Shown piece by piece: positions 12,440 to 24,133 of a stretch of 64,000 bases of DNA. Below the pieces are notes generated by a model, which saw nothing but the letters and a program-made list of their open reading frames with translations, ran no database searches and was not told the origin of the DNA. The stretch covers positions 211,501 through 275,500 of the forward strand of contig CM037461.1 of the NCBI GenBank assembly GCA_021014325.1, in the 5' to 3' direction. A program made the translations under genes and the position numbers. Numbering within the stretch: position 1 is the first letter of the stretch; the number at the start of each line of letters is the position of its first letter. The DNA is from Plazaster borealis. Taxonomy: Eukaryota > Echinodermata > Asteroidea > Forcipulatida > Labidiasteridae.

Positions 12440-13060
12440 CAGTACTGGACCCTCATTGTGACCTCATAATCCAGTGATATGTATTTAAATGCAGGAGCTT
12501 GTCCGCTCCGAAACCCTTGTCAAACTAAGCGGATTAAATATTGGTCTGACCGCTCAATCATACTCCATTATTAATCCAGAGATTATGTTTAGAAAATATA
12601 TTGACTTTTAATGTAAATGAATTTAATGTTTATGGACACGCGTTGCGAAACGAATTTTTAGTATATGTTTACCTCATAAAATAGGAGTAGATAATATGGA
12701 GTTAAAGATGTATATTTTATACAAATTAACATCATTTACATATTTAATTGATTTGTAATTATGAAGTTGTTAAATTTGCGCTTTGGATGGAAATGGTGTA
12801 TGTAAATAATGTGAATGGGATCGATCCTATCAAAGTTGAGAACACCTCTTAAGTAATACTGTTATTTAAAAATTTGATTATTATTTTTTTAATTAATTGA
12901 TTGATAGATTTTTTAAAGAATGCATCAACACATTTCGTTGTCCCTATCATGTGAAAACATGGAAGCTAAGGTACTGTTGTACACATACTTCTTCTCTCTC
13001 TATTTTCATAACATTTATATATCCATAGTTTAAACTATGATGCAACACTGTGATTACTTA
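12440..13060. other. AT-rich non-coding stretch
   Basis: I see nothing supported here. On the minus strand it lies just downstream of the donor of the 13165-13062 exon, so it would be intron. Confidence 0.4.
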
Positions 13061-13061
13061 C

Positions 13062-13165
13062 TCATTTTCAATTTCTTCTGTTACTGTTTCGGTGTCCGAA
13101 ACATCTTCCGGTTGATCTTCAAAAAGTTCCCAAACCCCAACCAATTCATCATCACTCGAAGACAT
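13062..13165 (-). CDS. Acidic exon, probable first coding exon of cassette B
   Basis: On the minus strand ATG at 13165 opens 34 codons (beginning MSSSDDELVGVWELF) rich in Asp and Glu, reaching a strong donor A|GTAAGT at 13062, phase 2. If the donor is not used, a TAA follows at once. Phase 2 matches the only fitting acceptor of the EF-hand exon at 8516, so the two could be joined and give an acidic N-terminus ahead of the EF-hands. Alternatively it is internal: an acceptor gcaag|A just before the ATG would keep the frame from the 14437 donor and yield a four-EF-hand protein. The translation is strongly coding-like, but I recognise no named domain. Confidence 0.6.
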
Positions 13166-13689
13166 TCTTGCTTAAAAATATCCACTTGTCAAAAACGCTC
13201 TGATTAATTGACTCCAATCCAGAGACTTTTATTTAATTTACAACAAGCAGTTCGCGATAAACCACAAGGAGAAAATATACTCCACTAAACAGTTTTACCA
13301 TAGAGAAAGGACATACAGGCAGAGATACCAGTATGCAGAGATACCAGTGAAATTGTTCACTTTTTGTACAGGCCGATAATATCATAATTACAAATACTCT
13401 ACTGGAATCTGCATAATGAAATGAACACGTTGTAAATGTCAATATTTACCAGTAAGTCAGATAAGTCAATAAGCAAACAATAACATCACTTCGCAACCGG
13501 AGTCTGCTATTTACACGTTGATAAAAACCCGGACGGGGTGACAGTGTTAAATTATTGCAAATGGATTACGTATTACGAGACATATTACGAGAAACAACCT
13601 TGGGTGAGATAGCACTTGAGACTTGAAAAGAGTCTAGGCTAGACGTCTCACATTATTATGGGGTGCGGCATATTCACCACTCCCCCGTT

Positions 13690-13805
13690 GTCCATGCAGT
13701 GGTCTGGTGGATACATGTTCTGATGACTTAGTCATCGGGGTGTGGGTTCAAATTCCGGTCATGACATTGTCATTGAGCATAGCATAGAGCAAGACAATGC
13801 ACCAT
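13690..13805 (+). repeat. tRNA-derived SINE head (copy 3)
   Basis: An A-box-like tggtctggtgg at about 13710 and a B-box-like gggttcaaattcc near 13745 have roughly tRNA spacing. The tail gtcattgagca...gagcaagacaatgc matches 5160-5275. No tRNA fold is apparent, so this is a SINE. Confidence 0.55.
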
Positions 13806-14436
13806 AAATTGCTTCTCTAAGCCCAGGTGTGTAAAATGGGAACCTGCATGGGCTGATACCTCATTATGTTGGATTTACCCCCATTAGTGAGTAGATAAGC
13901 AGCTTGACTGTGGTCGCCATGTTGGAAGTCAATCTGCATGTCAAATGGTGTGCGAATAGTTGCACGCGCTTCACCTAAAATGTGCACCGTACAGGAAAAC
14001 CATCTCCCAAAATGGCGCAACCATATCCCGTTCGTAAATTGTGACGTAATACAACTACTGCATTGAACTACTTTTTCTTTGGTATATTTACGAAAATAAA
14101 TATATAATTGGACTTAGCTTTCATGTACTTTCTTCAAAGACTGATGTCTTCTTAGAGTTAACGTTTCTGAAATATGAAATGCTTGTTAACGATTAAATGG
14201 GTGATTTTGGGGTAAAATTGCATACAAACGTAGCAAAAACTTTGGGCGTGCAGCAGATACGCACGCGTGTTACGCAATGAATTATCAAGAGAATAGTGTG
14301 TAACCAAGATTTATCTTCATGGCGTCAGATGAACCGGGTCAGTCAAAAAAGTTTCCATGTCCCCGTGTTGACAAAACACCAATAAGTTTAAAACGTAATT
14401 TAATAGTTAACTTAAGTCTTATGCAGATTTGTTTAC

Positions 14437-14624
14437 CTTGAAAATAAGTCGAAGTCACTGTCAAGCTTTTCCAGAAACGTCTCTAGTTCTTGGGTGGGGG
14501 CACTTTGTAGAAGCTGTTGACGCCGCCTACGGCGACTCAGAGCCAGTAATGTACTACCGACACTATGAAAACCGGCAGAGAAATCGCGCATGCTAATTCG
14601 TCCATCGCCATCCAAATCTAGCGC
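14437..14624 (-). CDS. EF-hand 2 exon of cassette A (RASEF/CRACR2A-like)
   Basis: A 188-base exon bounded by an acceptor with pyrimidine tract (ttatttccag|GCG) and a donor AG|GTAAAC. It joins in frame (phase 0) to the exon ending at 17325, which completes the helix VFQ-ALDLDGDG. The EF loop is DLDGDGRISMRD, then FSAGFHSVGS, an arginine-rich stretch and a Leu/Glu-rich segment ending DSDFDLFS. The exon ends in phase 2, at a position equivalent to the end of the 8516-8163 exon. That suggests both cassettes splice, or once spliced, to the same kind of downstream exon. The intron just upstream holds a long CAA/CAG-type microsatellite (14641-14870). The protein family is inferred from EF-hand spacing. 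Confidence 0.8.
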
Positions 14625-14640
14625 CTGGAAATAACCAATG

Positions 14641-14872
14641 GGAAATAGTAATCACAATCACAATATCAATAACAATAACAACACAATAACGACGACGACA
14701 ACAGCGGCAGCGGCAGCGGCAGCGGCAGTGGCAGCAAAAGCAACATCAGCAACATCAGCAACAATAACAGCAACAACAGGAACAGTAACAATAACAACAA
14801 CAACAACAGGAGCAGCAGCAACATTAACAACAATAACAACAGCACCCCAAGCAGCATCAACAACGACGCATT
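14641..14872. repeat. Trinucleotide-rich microsatellite (CAA, CAG, CGA types)
   Basis: About 230 bases of imperfect aacaac, cagcag, gcggca and acaaca runs lie 17 bases upstream (in gene orientation) of the cassette A exon 2 acceptor. Frames in both strands translate to Thr/Ala/Asn or Leu/Val runs and are not genes. Confidence 0.9.
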
Positions 14873-14879
14873 CATGACA

Positions 14880-15930
14880 TTTGCACATACTTATTAAATC
14901 AAATACATAATGTGTTTCGATGGACTTTTTTCAAGATGGTTTCAAGTTTTTTAATCAGTGAGTTTCAAAATCAAACCTAATCCTGTTTAAGAGGTAACTA
15001 TTTTTGGTGATTCTTGCGGATAAAACCATGTGACTAGCAAGGGCCGTCGGTGTTCTCCACGTTTCGAGCAGAATATCTTAAAATGTTTGTGCGGGCAAGA
15101 ATAACCAGAAATAGTTACTTCTTATTAATCACACCATGCAAAGCTTCAAGCAAATTATTTTTTCAAAAATATAACCATTCGTATTTATACTTTACCTTTT
15201 GTAAAAAAATTGATTTCATTAATTTTAAGTGTTGTGGTTATTGTTAGGTTACAACAAAATATGAATATATAGTTCGAAACACTTCCTTATAGAAAAACAA
15301 AAATCTATTCACAGTAAGAACACCTGGTCCGAAGGCCATTTTTTAAAATGTAACATTAAGTTCGCTTGTTATGCAATTTAAAAACCAATAATTCAACAGT
15401 TTGTAGATAATCCTTCATTCAAAATCTGAACGGCCACCAGTCTGTGTGTCATTGAAGTTTGTTTGTAATTCATTGTGCGCCTACATTTTCACAGTTATGT
15501 ACTCCAAAAACTCCAGGCAGAATTAACCCGGATTTTAAAAAAATAAAAAAATAAGGGGGGTTCATGTTTTCAAAAAAATTAAAAACAACAGCGACAACAA
15601 CAATAAAAATAACAACTGAAAATGAAAATGTCAAACTTTTCTTACAATTACAGGGGGTTCATGTTTCAGTAAAGAAAAACAAGAAAAAACAGTACAATGT
15701 TTCATAAAATAAAGAAGTTTTCGAAGAAAAGAAAAAACAGTACAAATTTTCATTAAAAAAATGAGTTTTCGAAGAAAAAAATAGATAATAATTAATTGAT
15801 ATGGGAGTCTGCATGTTGTGTCTGCTTATTTCGATTTGCAAGATCAAAAAAGTAATCTCATGGAAATTTTAGTACTTGAAACGGAAACGTTGTGAGATAT
15901 GTTCCCCTTTTACGAAGTTGTTATAGATTT
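14880..15930. other. AT-rich intronic DNA with a short tandem repeat
   Basis: No exon seen. Between about 15660 and 15780 a unit of roughly 55 bases with aagaaaaaacagtacaa...ttttcgaagaaaa is present about twice. Confidence 0.45.
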
Positions 15931-17107
15931 TTTTCCGGCCAATTATAAAACGCATTCAATTTAATTATCATGCATTCAAATTCACGCAGTTTCCCCTCAA
16001 AATAGGGTTTCTTGGTAGCTGTTAATGCATTCAATTTCCTTTTCGTGCACACATGATTTCGTTCTTCTCATTTAGATTCGTTTCAGTCATTCTATTTCAT
16101 TATGCATCCAAGACTACAATTTGACCACTCTTAAGTTGAATTTCTTCTACGCGTTACATTACTGATGAAATCAAATTAAGACTCATCGAAGCGTACATGG
16201 ATTTATTACTTAATTAGTTTGAATGCGTTTTCTGTTACGTTTATAGGCAATAAATTTAAACTTCTGTGCGTTCAAAAAGCATGAGCTGTATGGCTCCCGA
16301 GTAAGCTGGCACAAGCTCCTAGTACTTGAGTTGTTCTTTGTAAGAGGCATTTCCGTGTTTTTTACATTTCATTTACATCCTGTGTTTTGTCTTAACTGCA
16401 GTACATGTTCCTTTTGCTTTGTCACTCCCATGATTAAAGTTAGAGCATGTAGCCAATATCTACACGTAGAGAACTGTCGAGTAAAGTTTGACAATTTACG
16501 CTCACAATTTTGAATTGAAAACAAAGTATTTTGCTGTTTCCCCTGGTGTGTTTTTATTTCCGCTAAGTTTTGCAGTATATATATCTGTTGATGCCAAGAG
16601 TGTCTGCTAATTCGAGGTAGTCAGCATGGTTGTTCTTAAATGCTTCAATCAGCATCACTCAGCTATCTAAATTAGTCACTCTTCTGTACTGACCACGGGC
16701 AGTCATCTGTTCGTTCAAAATCGCTTTACTTGTATATTTGTAGATAACACAAGATATAGTGTAGAAAGGAATTCTCCTCAGAAAATTTGCCTTTAAAAGG
16801 CAACTACGAATCAGACAGCACATAACATAGAAACGAATTTGAAATCAAAATATTTTCAAATGTTTGCTCATTGATGAAATTGAATGGTTGACGATCCTCT
16901 TGCTGCTGGCTTTTATGAAATTGAATGATTGTTTCGACCTTATGAAATTATCTTGTCTTATTTGACCACTGATTGCTAAACTGGAGAAATTGAATGTTCA
17001 CCTTTTTACTTTTTGAATGATGATGCAAGGGAGTTTTCCTTTTTGAACAAAATTGAATGAGCCGGGTGTCAAAATGAATGAATTTTTGTTCAAATTGGCC
17101 GGGAAAA
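15930..17107. mobile_element. Non-autonomous DNA element with TTTTCCCGGCCAATT-type ends and TTGAATG subterminal motifs
   Basis: The left end reads ttttttccggccaattataaaacgcattcaatttaatt; the right end, inverted, reads ttttcccggccaatttgaac with aaaattcatt. Inside, cattcaa words cluster on the left and ttgaatg words on the right (16890-17080), i.e. an inverted arrangement of one 7-base motif. Such subterminal arrays are known transposase-binding sites in several DNA-transposon superfamilies. No transposase is encoded. It sits in the intron between the two EF-hand exons of cassette A. Confidence 0.6.
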
Positions 17108-17324
17108 CCTATACTAAATAATAATTCTCAGGTTGTTTAAATTATTATTATTATATTTTTACTGTTATTAGTAATATTATTATTTTTCATTTTAATTTTT
17201 TCGTTTTACTTTTTTGATTGTTGCTGATCAAGCATTGCAAGATGGTTTGCAGTTGGAAAGCTGTTTATAACGTTTTACAAATTATTCACGCATACATTAT
17301 TTTCCATTGTTTCAGTTACCTTAC

Positions 17325-17471
17325 CTGGAAAACTTTACTTAGCTCTTCCGAATCCAGATCGTTACAAACCGACGCAAGTTCACTCCGTTCAATATAGCCA
17401 TTCCCGTTTAAATCACAAACACAAAATAGTTGTCGGATCGCATCGGGACTCAGTCCTTCATCAAACGCCAT
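17325..17471 (-). CDS. EF-hand 1 exon of cassette A, first coding exon (RASEF/CRACR2A-like)
   Basis: On the minus strand ATG at 17471 starts exactly 49 codons (MAFDEGLSPDAIRQLF...SKVFQ) ending at the donor CAG|GTAAGG, phase 0. The EF loop DLNGNGYIERSE has calcium-ligand residues at positions 1, 3, 5, 9 and 12. The protein continues into the exon at 14624 as VFQ-ALDLDGDG, making a standard EF-hand pair. It parallels cassette B (MERLDEARIQQLFAACDLNN), so the two share ancestry. This exon is the best-supported gene start in the left part of the window. No TATA box was recognised upstream. Confidence 0.85.
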
Positions 17472-17737
17472 AGTGACCTTGGATAGAACAAATGGTTATA
17501 AACTGGGAGGATTATCGCTTGTAATTGACACATAATTAAGTAGTAATTAAAACATGTTTATTATTACTTCCCAATAATATTAAATATAAAAAATACAATA
17601 ATCATAAAGTTCATATACAGAGCTTATTTATTGAAAAAATGCTTAAAGCACGCGAACAACAAAATTGTCAAAAACCAGTATCCATACTTTATCTGACCCA
17701 ACATAATAATGCACTGTTAAAACTCCCGGTTAAGAAC

Positions 17738-17876
17738 AGACCGTGCAAGTCTCGCGCGAGTTCGAACATTTTTGGGACCACTTGGTCCCACCTACATTTC
17801 TTTAACGCGCGAAGGAAACAAACTCGCGCACCTTAACGGGCCCCAATGTTCGAATACGCGCGAGACTTGCACAGTC
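17738..17876. mobile_element. Fold-back element, AATAGACTGTGCAAGTCTCG family (short copy)
   Basis: Arms agaccgtgcaagtctcgcgcgagttcgaaca and, inverted, agactgtgcaagtctcgcgcgtattcgaaca flank a short centre. A longer member lies at 26476-27050 and a lone end at about 42570-42592. No coding capacity. Confidence 0.75.
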
Positions 17877-18046
17877 TATTGGCCTGGATTCCGAGTCCCT
17901 TGGGGCCTGACCCATTTCTGGGTCAGTATAATCCGTAACTTGTGTAAAAACTGACGCAGAATCATCGAGTTAATATCCCATTTTTAAAACCATTTTCCGA
18001 GTCAGCTTGACCCTGAAATGAGTCAGGCCCCGGGGACCCAGGAGCT
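17877..18046. repeat. GGGTCA-rich fold-back element (copy 1)
   Basis: Starts ggcctggattccgagtccc...gcctgaccca and ends gagtcaggccccggggaccc, with ctgggtcag and gagtcagcttgaccc inside. Related stretches are at 23505-23715, 45505-45700 and 45700-45925. Confidence 0.6.
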
Positions 18047-18543
18047 TTCAGAATGTGAAATAAAAAACCTTTGAAAGTATCTCATTCGGTCACCAGCATC
18101 ACGATAAGTCCTATGATATGCTAATTTTCAAACCTTGGGTTTTGGACTCAGTTGTGATCGAATTGTTTTACTAATTTCTCAAAACTATACTGCATTTGAA
18201 GTACAATGATTTCTATCATGACCATCTTTATACAAGATAACGTGTAAGTCATGTGCAAGCATGTGAACATTTATATTTGTAACCTTTAATACCAATGTTG
18301 TGCGTATCCTTAAAAAACAGTGCATCCAGAAATATTTATTTGTGCTCAGCTATTTTTTTGTGGTGTTCAGCAGTTTGTGTCCTTAGCAGTTATGCAATCC
18401 CTCAATATCGTCTTCAGGAAATTGTCTGATTGTAAATGATTGAGGACTGTATGCCCAACCTACGAATGCATATCACTAGGCAATGCATACCAATCTTATC
18501 TAAGTCCATACATTTTGATGTTGAGATGAGGTGTTGAGGATTA

Positions 18544-18921
18544 AAGGCACTGCACACGTTTGGCAATTACTCAAAATATATATTAGCATAAAAACTGACT
18601 TGGTAACGAGCAACAGAGAGCTGTTGCTAGTATAAAGCATTGTGTGAAACGACTCCCTCCGAAGTAACGTAGCTTTTGAGAAAGAGGTAATTTCTCACTA
18701 AAATAATAAAAGACTTCTTGCATGAAGCCTTTTTTTCCTATCTGAAAGAACACAAATTTGTACAACAAGGGTGTTTTTTTCTTTCGTCATTTTCTTGCAA
18801 CTTCGATGACCAATTGAGCCCAAATTTTCACAGGCTTGTTATTGTATGCATAATATGTTGGGATACACCAAGTGAGAACACTGGTCTTTGACAATTACCA
18901 AACGTGTTCGATGCCTTTAAG
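18544..18921. mobile_element. TTAA-flanked MITE, AGGCACTG...CACGTTTGG family (copy 1)
   Basis: Bounded by ttaa on both sides; the ends read aggcactgcacacgtttggcaattactc and, inverted, aggcatcgaacacgtttggtaattgtc. A TTAA target duplication with an AGG end is typical of piggyBac-type non-autonomous elements. A second, colinear copy lies at 27415-27799. No transposase. Confidence 0.8.
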
Positions 18922-18924
18922 GTC

Positions 18925-21370
18925 CTCTGCGGGCAAATTTGCCTATAGAGAGATGGACACCAGCGTGTCGTGACCATAAAGAGATGGTTACCAGAGTGTC
19001 GTGACCAGTCTCGAGAGCATCCAAATCAGGTTGAGAAGGCTGAGTTGGGCAAGAAACTTGAAATTGATTCTTCTCATTACCCAGGAATAAAACGGTACCT
19101 GCGAGGGTAGAGATTGTTGATGTGAATTTGATCAGCAACCTGTGTGCCAACTTGGCTGCCGTTGCCGAATACTCTTAAAGGGGGGGGGGGGGGTGAGATG
19201 TTTTTGTTGAAAGGAATTCTAGTAGAAGTGTAAGGCACATTGGTGCAATGATTTAAAACCGCTATTATTGTTGTTATTATTATTAGTATTAATATTAGTT
19301 AGGGTTCACCCCGTAAACAAAACAATTCCAATTTGAGTTTCAACTTAGAATGTAATTAAAACTTACTACCTCGTTCCCAGTCAGTCAAATCAACGTAGGG
19401 GGACGGAAATAATTCTTAATACTTCAAATCAAAATACATTTTAAGAAAATTATAAGAATACTATTCAGACAAAGACAGCAAACAAACTAATAAGACAGAA
19501 AACATTATGGAAACAATTTAATCACTTCGAGAACATTGGTAAGACCTTGCAACAAGAGCGAACTTTGTACTGAATAGAACATTATCATTCCAAACTTCAA
19601 TTATTCGCCGACTATCGTTTTAGATTGAGCAAATACTGACACAATGAAAACAAATTGACTCAATTTATTGTTCGTACTTCACCGATTCGTTTTAATTACT
19701 TTTCCGAAGAGTCTTATAAAATGCCCGGCGTCCGGTGTGTATTGAGTGACGTATAAGGAGAAATCTAAAACTGTGTAGACTATAAGTAATTTAACAGCGT
19801 TATATTTGTGGAACAATGGATTACAATGATAGTTTTAAAAGACTGATTATGTTCTAATCAACAGTGAACGAAAAAAGACAGCAATTTAATTACATCTACG
19901 AGGTAATTGTGTCGTTTTAATTTGTGGTATACAGTTAAATACAATGACGTCATCTACTTACTCTCGTCAACTGATTTGATTAATTTAAACTGTAGTTAAA
20001 AGAAACAGTTTAACGCCGACAGTTGGTTTTCTATGAGACTATGTTTAATTGTTTGTCTACTTTTGAAGTAGTTTGAGCTACGTGGTGACTATTGGTCGTT
20101 CTTACTTCACACCGTCAATATTTATAACATCATTGGTTATTTACTTAAATGTATATTCATTTTTTTAATTCAGGCTTTAAACATATACGAGACAAATACA
20201 AATGATAATCAAAAACAAACGAAAGGCTAGGATTGCCCAAAGCGAACCAATTCAATAAACTAGCATTCCCATTAATACAGGAATCGAGTCTACGAAATAT
20301 TGTCGCTCTCCTAATGTGGCACATGCAGCTCTCCAGTAGTCCAGGTTCTTTTTACTTGTTTTTCTTACCAATGTTGTGTACACGCCCAAGGAAGTGATAA
20401 CGCAAGGTATTGGTCATGGTCCTCAGGAAATGCATTTATTATACGAAAATATCAGTGAAATTTGTACAAAGTGGTACGAATTCATTTGTTAATACTGTAA
20501 AGCGCATGCAGTCCCAAAATGCGCAATAAAAGAACACTCGACTATAGTATAATCGTTTATTCTTCAACAAACTTAAAACAGAAATATCACCTACCTTTAT
20601 TTAGAATGGTTCCACCAGTGGAGAAAATCTAAAACAGCTCCACTACCGTCAACAACTCATTGGTGAATGTGTTATTACTCAGTTCCAATCAGCGTTTAAC
20701 CGACATCGACAACGCAGCTCTGCAAATCAAACAAGGTGAAACAAAATCGAAGAAAAACGCAAGTTTACGATTTCCCTGAGGCGTTTTTTACTGGACGCAA
20801 TACAGATACGTCACAGCGGGACAATTGGTCGCAGGGCTGGTTTAATAATCAATATTTGTGAAACAGACGTCTTGGAGTGTGGCACAAAGAATCACATACC
20901 AAAAGGATGTTATTCTTTTGTTGATGCAAATTGGAACAAGGGATGTTTTTGTGAAGATTTGTATAATGAGCTTGGATATTACATGGTAGTCACTCAGTCA
21001 CCCAGTCGGGGAATGACCTATAGACAAATTGAACAGGTGGTAGTTTCCCGCACTACATCTCCAGCCGAATTCATTTAAAGGTATTATACAGGATTGGTAG
21101 AGCTGACAAAAAGTCGCAGATAATTGTTCATGTTTTGCGTGATCATCCATAACATGAAATAATAGTGACAAACCATGCACAATTTTCAGCATGTGAACAC
21201 ATTGTCCTTAATTTGGGTTGTAACAACAGAAATCAGCTGTTGCGTGTTTTGTTTTTTTTAGGTTTTCAAATACACTTTTCTCGAATATGAACTTAATAAT
21301 CAGTACGCTTTTAGACTAAACTAAACAATGATTTGTGTATCCTTACCAATCCTGCATGTATAATAATATT
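18925..21370. other. Non-coding stretch
   Basis: AT-rich, with a poly-G run at 19178-19192 and no exon or recognised repeat. It lies upstream of the cassette A start and may include its promoter, but I identify no element. Confidence 0.4.
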
Positions 21371-21373
21371 ACT

Positions 21374-21632
21374 TTAAAGGGAAGGTATACGTTTGGTAAT
21401 CACTCTTAAAATAAATGACAATAAAACCTACTTGGTTAGAAGTACAGCAGCCTTCGATAGTATAAAGCATTTTAAGAATAATTTCACTTCGAAGTAATGT
21501 GTTTAGGGAAAAAGATATCAGCTTGTATCCCCAACAATTTGAATCTGAGAAACGTTACTGTCAGAAACGTTTCTCAGATTGTGTATTCCAATTACGAATT
21601 ATTCTTCTTGCGTGGACATAAAAGTACTCGGT
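21374..21632. mobile_element. TTAA-type MITE, GGGAAGGTATACGTTTGG family (copy 1, left part)
   Basis: Starts at ttaaagggaaggtatacgtttggtaat and contains the internal fold-back aatctgagaaacgttactg...cagaaacgtttctcagatt shared with copies at 25263-25645, 40395-40733 and 47806-48112. Only the left part is present; it is interrupted near gtggacataaaagtactcgg by the element that follows. Confidence 0.75.
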
Positions 21633-22034
21633 TTAAAGGGACACGTTGCCTTGGATCGGGCGAGTTGGTCTATAAAAAGCATTTGTAACCGTTTGTTATA
21701 AAATGCATATGGTTAGAAAGACATTATAAAAGTAGAATACAATGATCCACACAAATATGTCTCGAAATTGCGTGGTTTTCCTTTTACATCGTGAGCAAAC
21801 ACGGTCGGCCATTTTGTGGAGTCAAATTTGTGAGTCCAACAAAACAAAAAGGCCGACCGTGTTAGTTCGCAAAGTTAAAGGAAAACCACGCGATTTCGAG
21901 GCATAAATATGTGGATCACTGTGTATTCTACTTTTATAACATCTTTCTAGTCATATATGCATTTTATAACAAACGGTTACAAACGCATTTTTAGACCAAC
22001 TCGTCCGATCCAAGACAACGTGTCCATTTATGTG
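21632..22034. mobile_element. Long fold-back element with AAGGGACACGTTGCCTTGGATCGG ends, nested
   Basis: The two arms match over roughly 190 bases each: aaagggacacgttgccttgg at the left and aaatggacacgttgtcttgg (inverted) at the right. Flanking ttta on both sides is a possible 4-base target duplication. It sits inside the preceding MITE, whose right half is not seen beyond it. The near-perfect arms would form a very stable hairpin. Confidence 0.8.
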
Positions 22035-22039
22035 TGTAG

Positions 22040-23500
22040 ACATCTTCTCTAACACATTAAGACATTGTGGCAGTCTGGACTACGGATTGAACATTGGAAC
22101 AACCCCCAACTTTCCATTCTTGAAAAATAATGTAATAAATTGTGCTTGAACGAAGGTAGCAGAGTGACAGATTTGCCTCCAACTAAATTGCTTCACGTAC
22201 GCTTTGTTTATCTTAAATCGAAATTGCAAAAATTGCGATGATCCCGGTACATTATGCGAACCAAGTTTATCTCGATCAAAACTCAACTCCCCCAAAACGA
22301 CTTTTCAACAAGAATTCACGCCATCGTGGGTGGTGGGGGATCCTACTGGCCAACAATATTAGAACAAAAACAAAAATTAAACAGAATTGTTAACAGTGTA
22401 GTATTGACATTGTGATGCCCCTTGACATTCAAAATCATCTGTCTTTCCAATTAAATATTTAGGGAGGTTGGTTTGTTCGTAATAATGTGCGTAAGAGACA
22501 ACACACAAATAAAACTGGACCTCATCCAGTCCGTTGGTCAATATTCAAAGGGCCTTGATCGTTGCTCTGGCTCAAGCCCCATCATTGGATTCGGCCTTCT
22601 TCTTGAAGCACCGTATCGCTCGTTTTCAAAATAAGCCGTACACGGGGCCAAAGCAGCTGTTGTTTCGAAATGGGTTAAATAATGTTTGTAAATACGGTCC
22701 AACTTGTTCTTTCGATGGTTTATTGTCAACTATAGATACACACTTACTTCCACGTCTCACGATGCATGATTGTGGTTGGTTCAATAATGCGGTACGTATC
22801 AGAGTACAACAACATTCGGAGCCACGTTACTGTTTAGTAAAGTGTTTACAATGGTTGCATGTTACCCAAACTAAACCCACCATACCCCCATACTACTCAC
22901 CTCGTTCTAGCTACCGACCCGTCAACCATCCAATTCCAAGTTCACTTGTAAACGTTACCACAGCAGGGATACAACCGCAATAACATTATCAATATTATAA
23001 TCATTCATGCAGGCAAAATAACAAACACCGTTTAGACTTAGTGGCAGCTAGAAACTGTCCAACCACCTGAGAAGGCGGCGTCCTTCGTATACAATAAAGA
23101 CACTTCATTGACGACGTATTAATACCGTACATAAAGGACGACCCAGTCAATATTTTCTATAGAACCGGAGCTCACCATCGCTATTGTGTGAATCTTGCAC
23201 GATAATGTTGTAAATATAGAGCTTGCTAGAACCATTAATAATCCATGTTTATGTAAATAGCATGACGATCAGAAGTTGAACAAAAGTACGATACACGCAA
23301 TAACGTTGTTATTTACTTATTTTTTAAATCTTCGGACATACAATACATTATTTACGTTTAAAATTGTCTGGGTCAAGGAAACAATTTAAGACTCCGTCAT
23401 CATGTATCACTGACTCAATAAAACCTCTACTAAGATATGAACATCCAACAAATATTAACTTATACAAAATGTTCTACCGTTTTTGTATGTATTATATTTA
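22040..23500. other. Non-coding stretch
   Basis: Contains a 149-codon open frame at 22534-22983 that begins at TTG and shows no domain or coding character. Nothing else is supported. Confidence 0.35.
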
Positions 23501-23504
23501 GCCT

Positions 23505-23715
23505 TTGAGAAAGACACCGGGTCGAAGGGGGCCTGACCCATGGGTCAGACTGACCCGGAAAGGGGTTAAAATGGGATTTGGACTCGGATTCTGCGTCAAT
23601 GTGACCCATTTCTGGATCATTTTGACACAGATGACGGGTAGCTCTGATCCAGAAATGGATCATGCCCCAAGGGACCCGATCAAGGTCAATTCTTGACCCG
23701 GGTCAATTTCTAACT
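23505..23715. repeat. GGGTCA-rich fold-back element (copy 2)
   Basis: Contains many gggtca / tgaccc words, e.g. gcctgacccatgggtcagactgacccgg and cttgacccgggtcaat, in mirrored order about a centre. Related to 17877-18046 and 45505-45925. Confidence 0.65.
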
Positions 23716-23841
23716 CAGTTTTTAGAGGGTAAGGTCTTTGAAAAATGTTTGTATTTTTACCAAGGGTCATTTTGATTGGTAAGCAGCTTGCAGAATATTA
23801 CTCTCTTTTTTTTCAAAAATAATTGCGGGATACAAAGTTGT

Positions 23842-23847
23842 TTTATT
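23842..23847 (-). promoter_or_regulatory. Candidate poly(A) signal of the LRR gene
   Basis: AATAAA on the minus strand (tttatt on the plus strand) lies about 290 bases downstream of the LRR gene stop codon. AT-rich DNA contains such words by chance, so this is only a candidate. Confidence 0.3.
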
Positions 23848-24133
23848 TTTCTACAAGATATGTGTTCATTTTAGTTAAAATTATTTTAAAAATTTCAGAT
23901 ATGGGTACGCGTTATTGAAAAAAAACACCGATCTAATATTAATATAATCTCAAATGAAATACTTGAAACGCAATAAGATCAGCTTTAAACCTTTGTTTAC
24001 CAACGGGACTTTAAATATTTTATGAGCTTGAGGTTTTGATGGTTTAATGAAGTAATCCTAGGAAGATATTTTGTTGAAATGTTCTCTATTGAGATTCAGG
24101 CTGAGTGTTCCATGACGTTAGAAGATGTCCAAA

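Noticed and set aside
14638..14888. Open frames rich in Thr/Ala or Leu/Val
   Set aside because: They come from a trinucleotide microsatellite in the intron next to the EF-hand exon.
22534..22983. 149-codon plus-strand open frame
   Set aside because: Starts at TTG, has no domain, no splice or poly(A) context, and lies in repeat-rich DNA; the translation lacks coding character.
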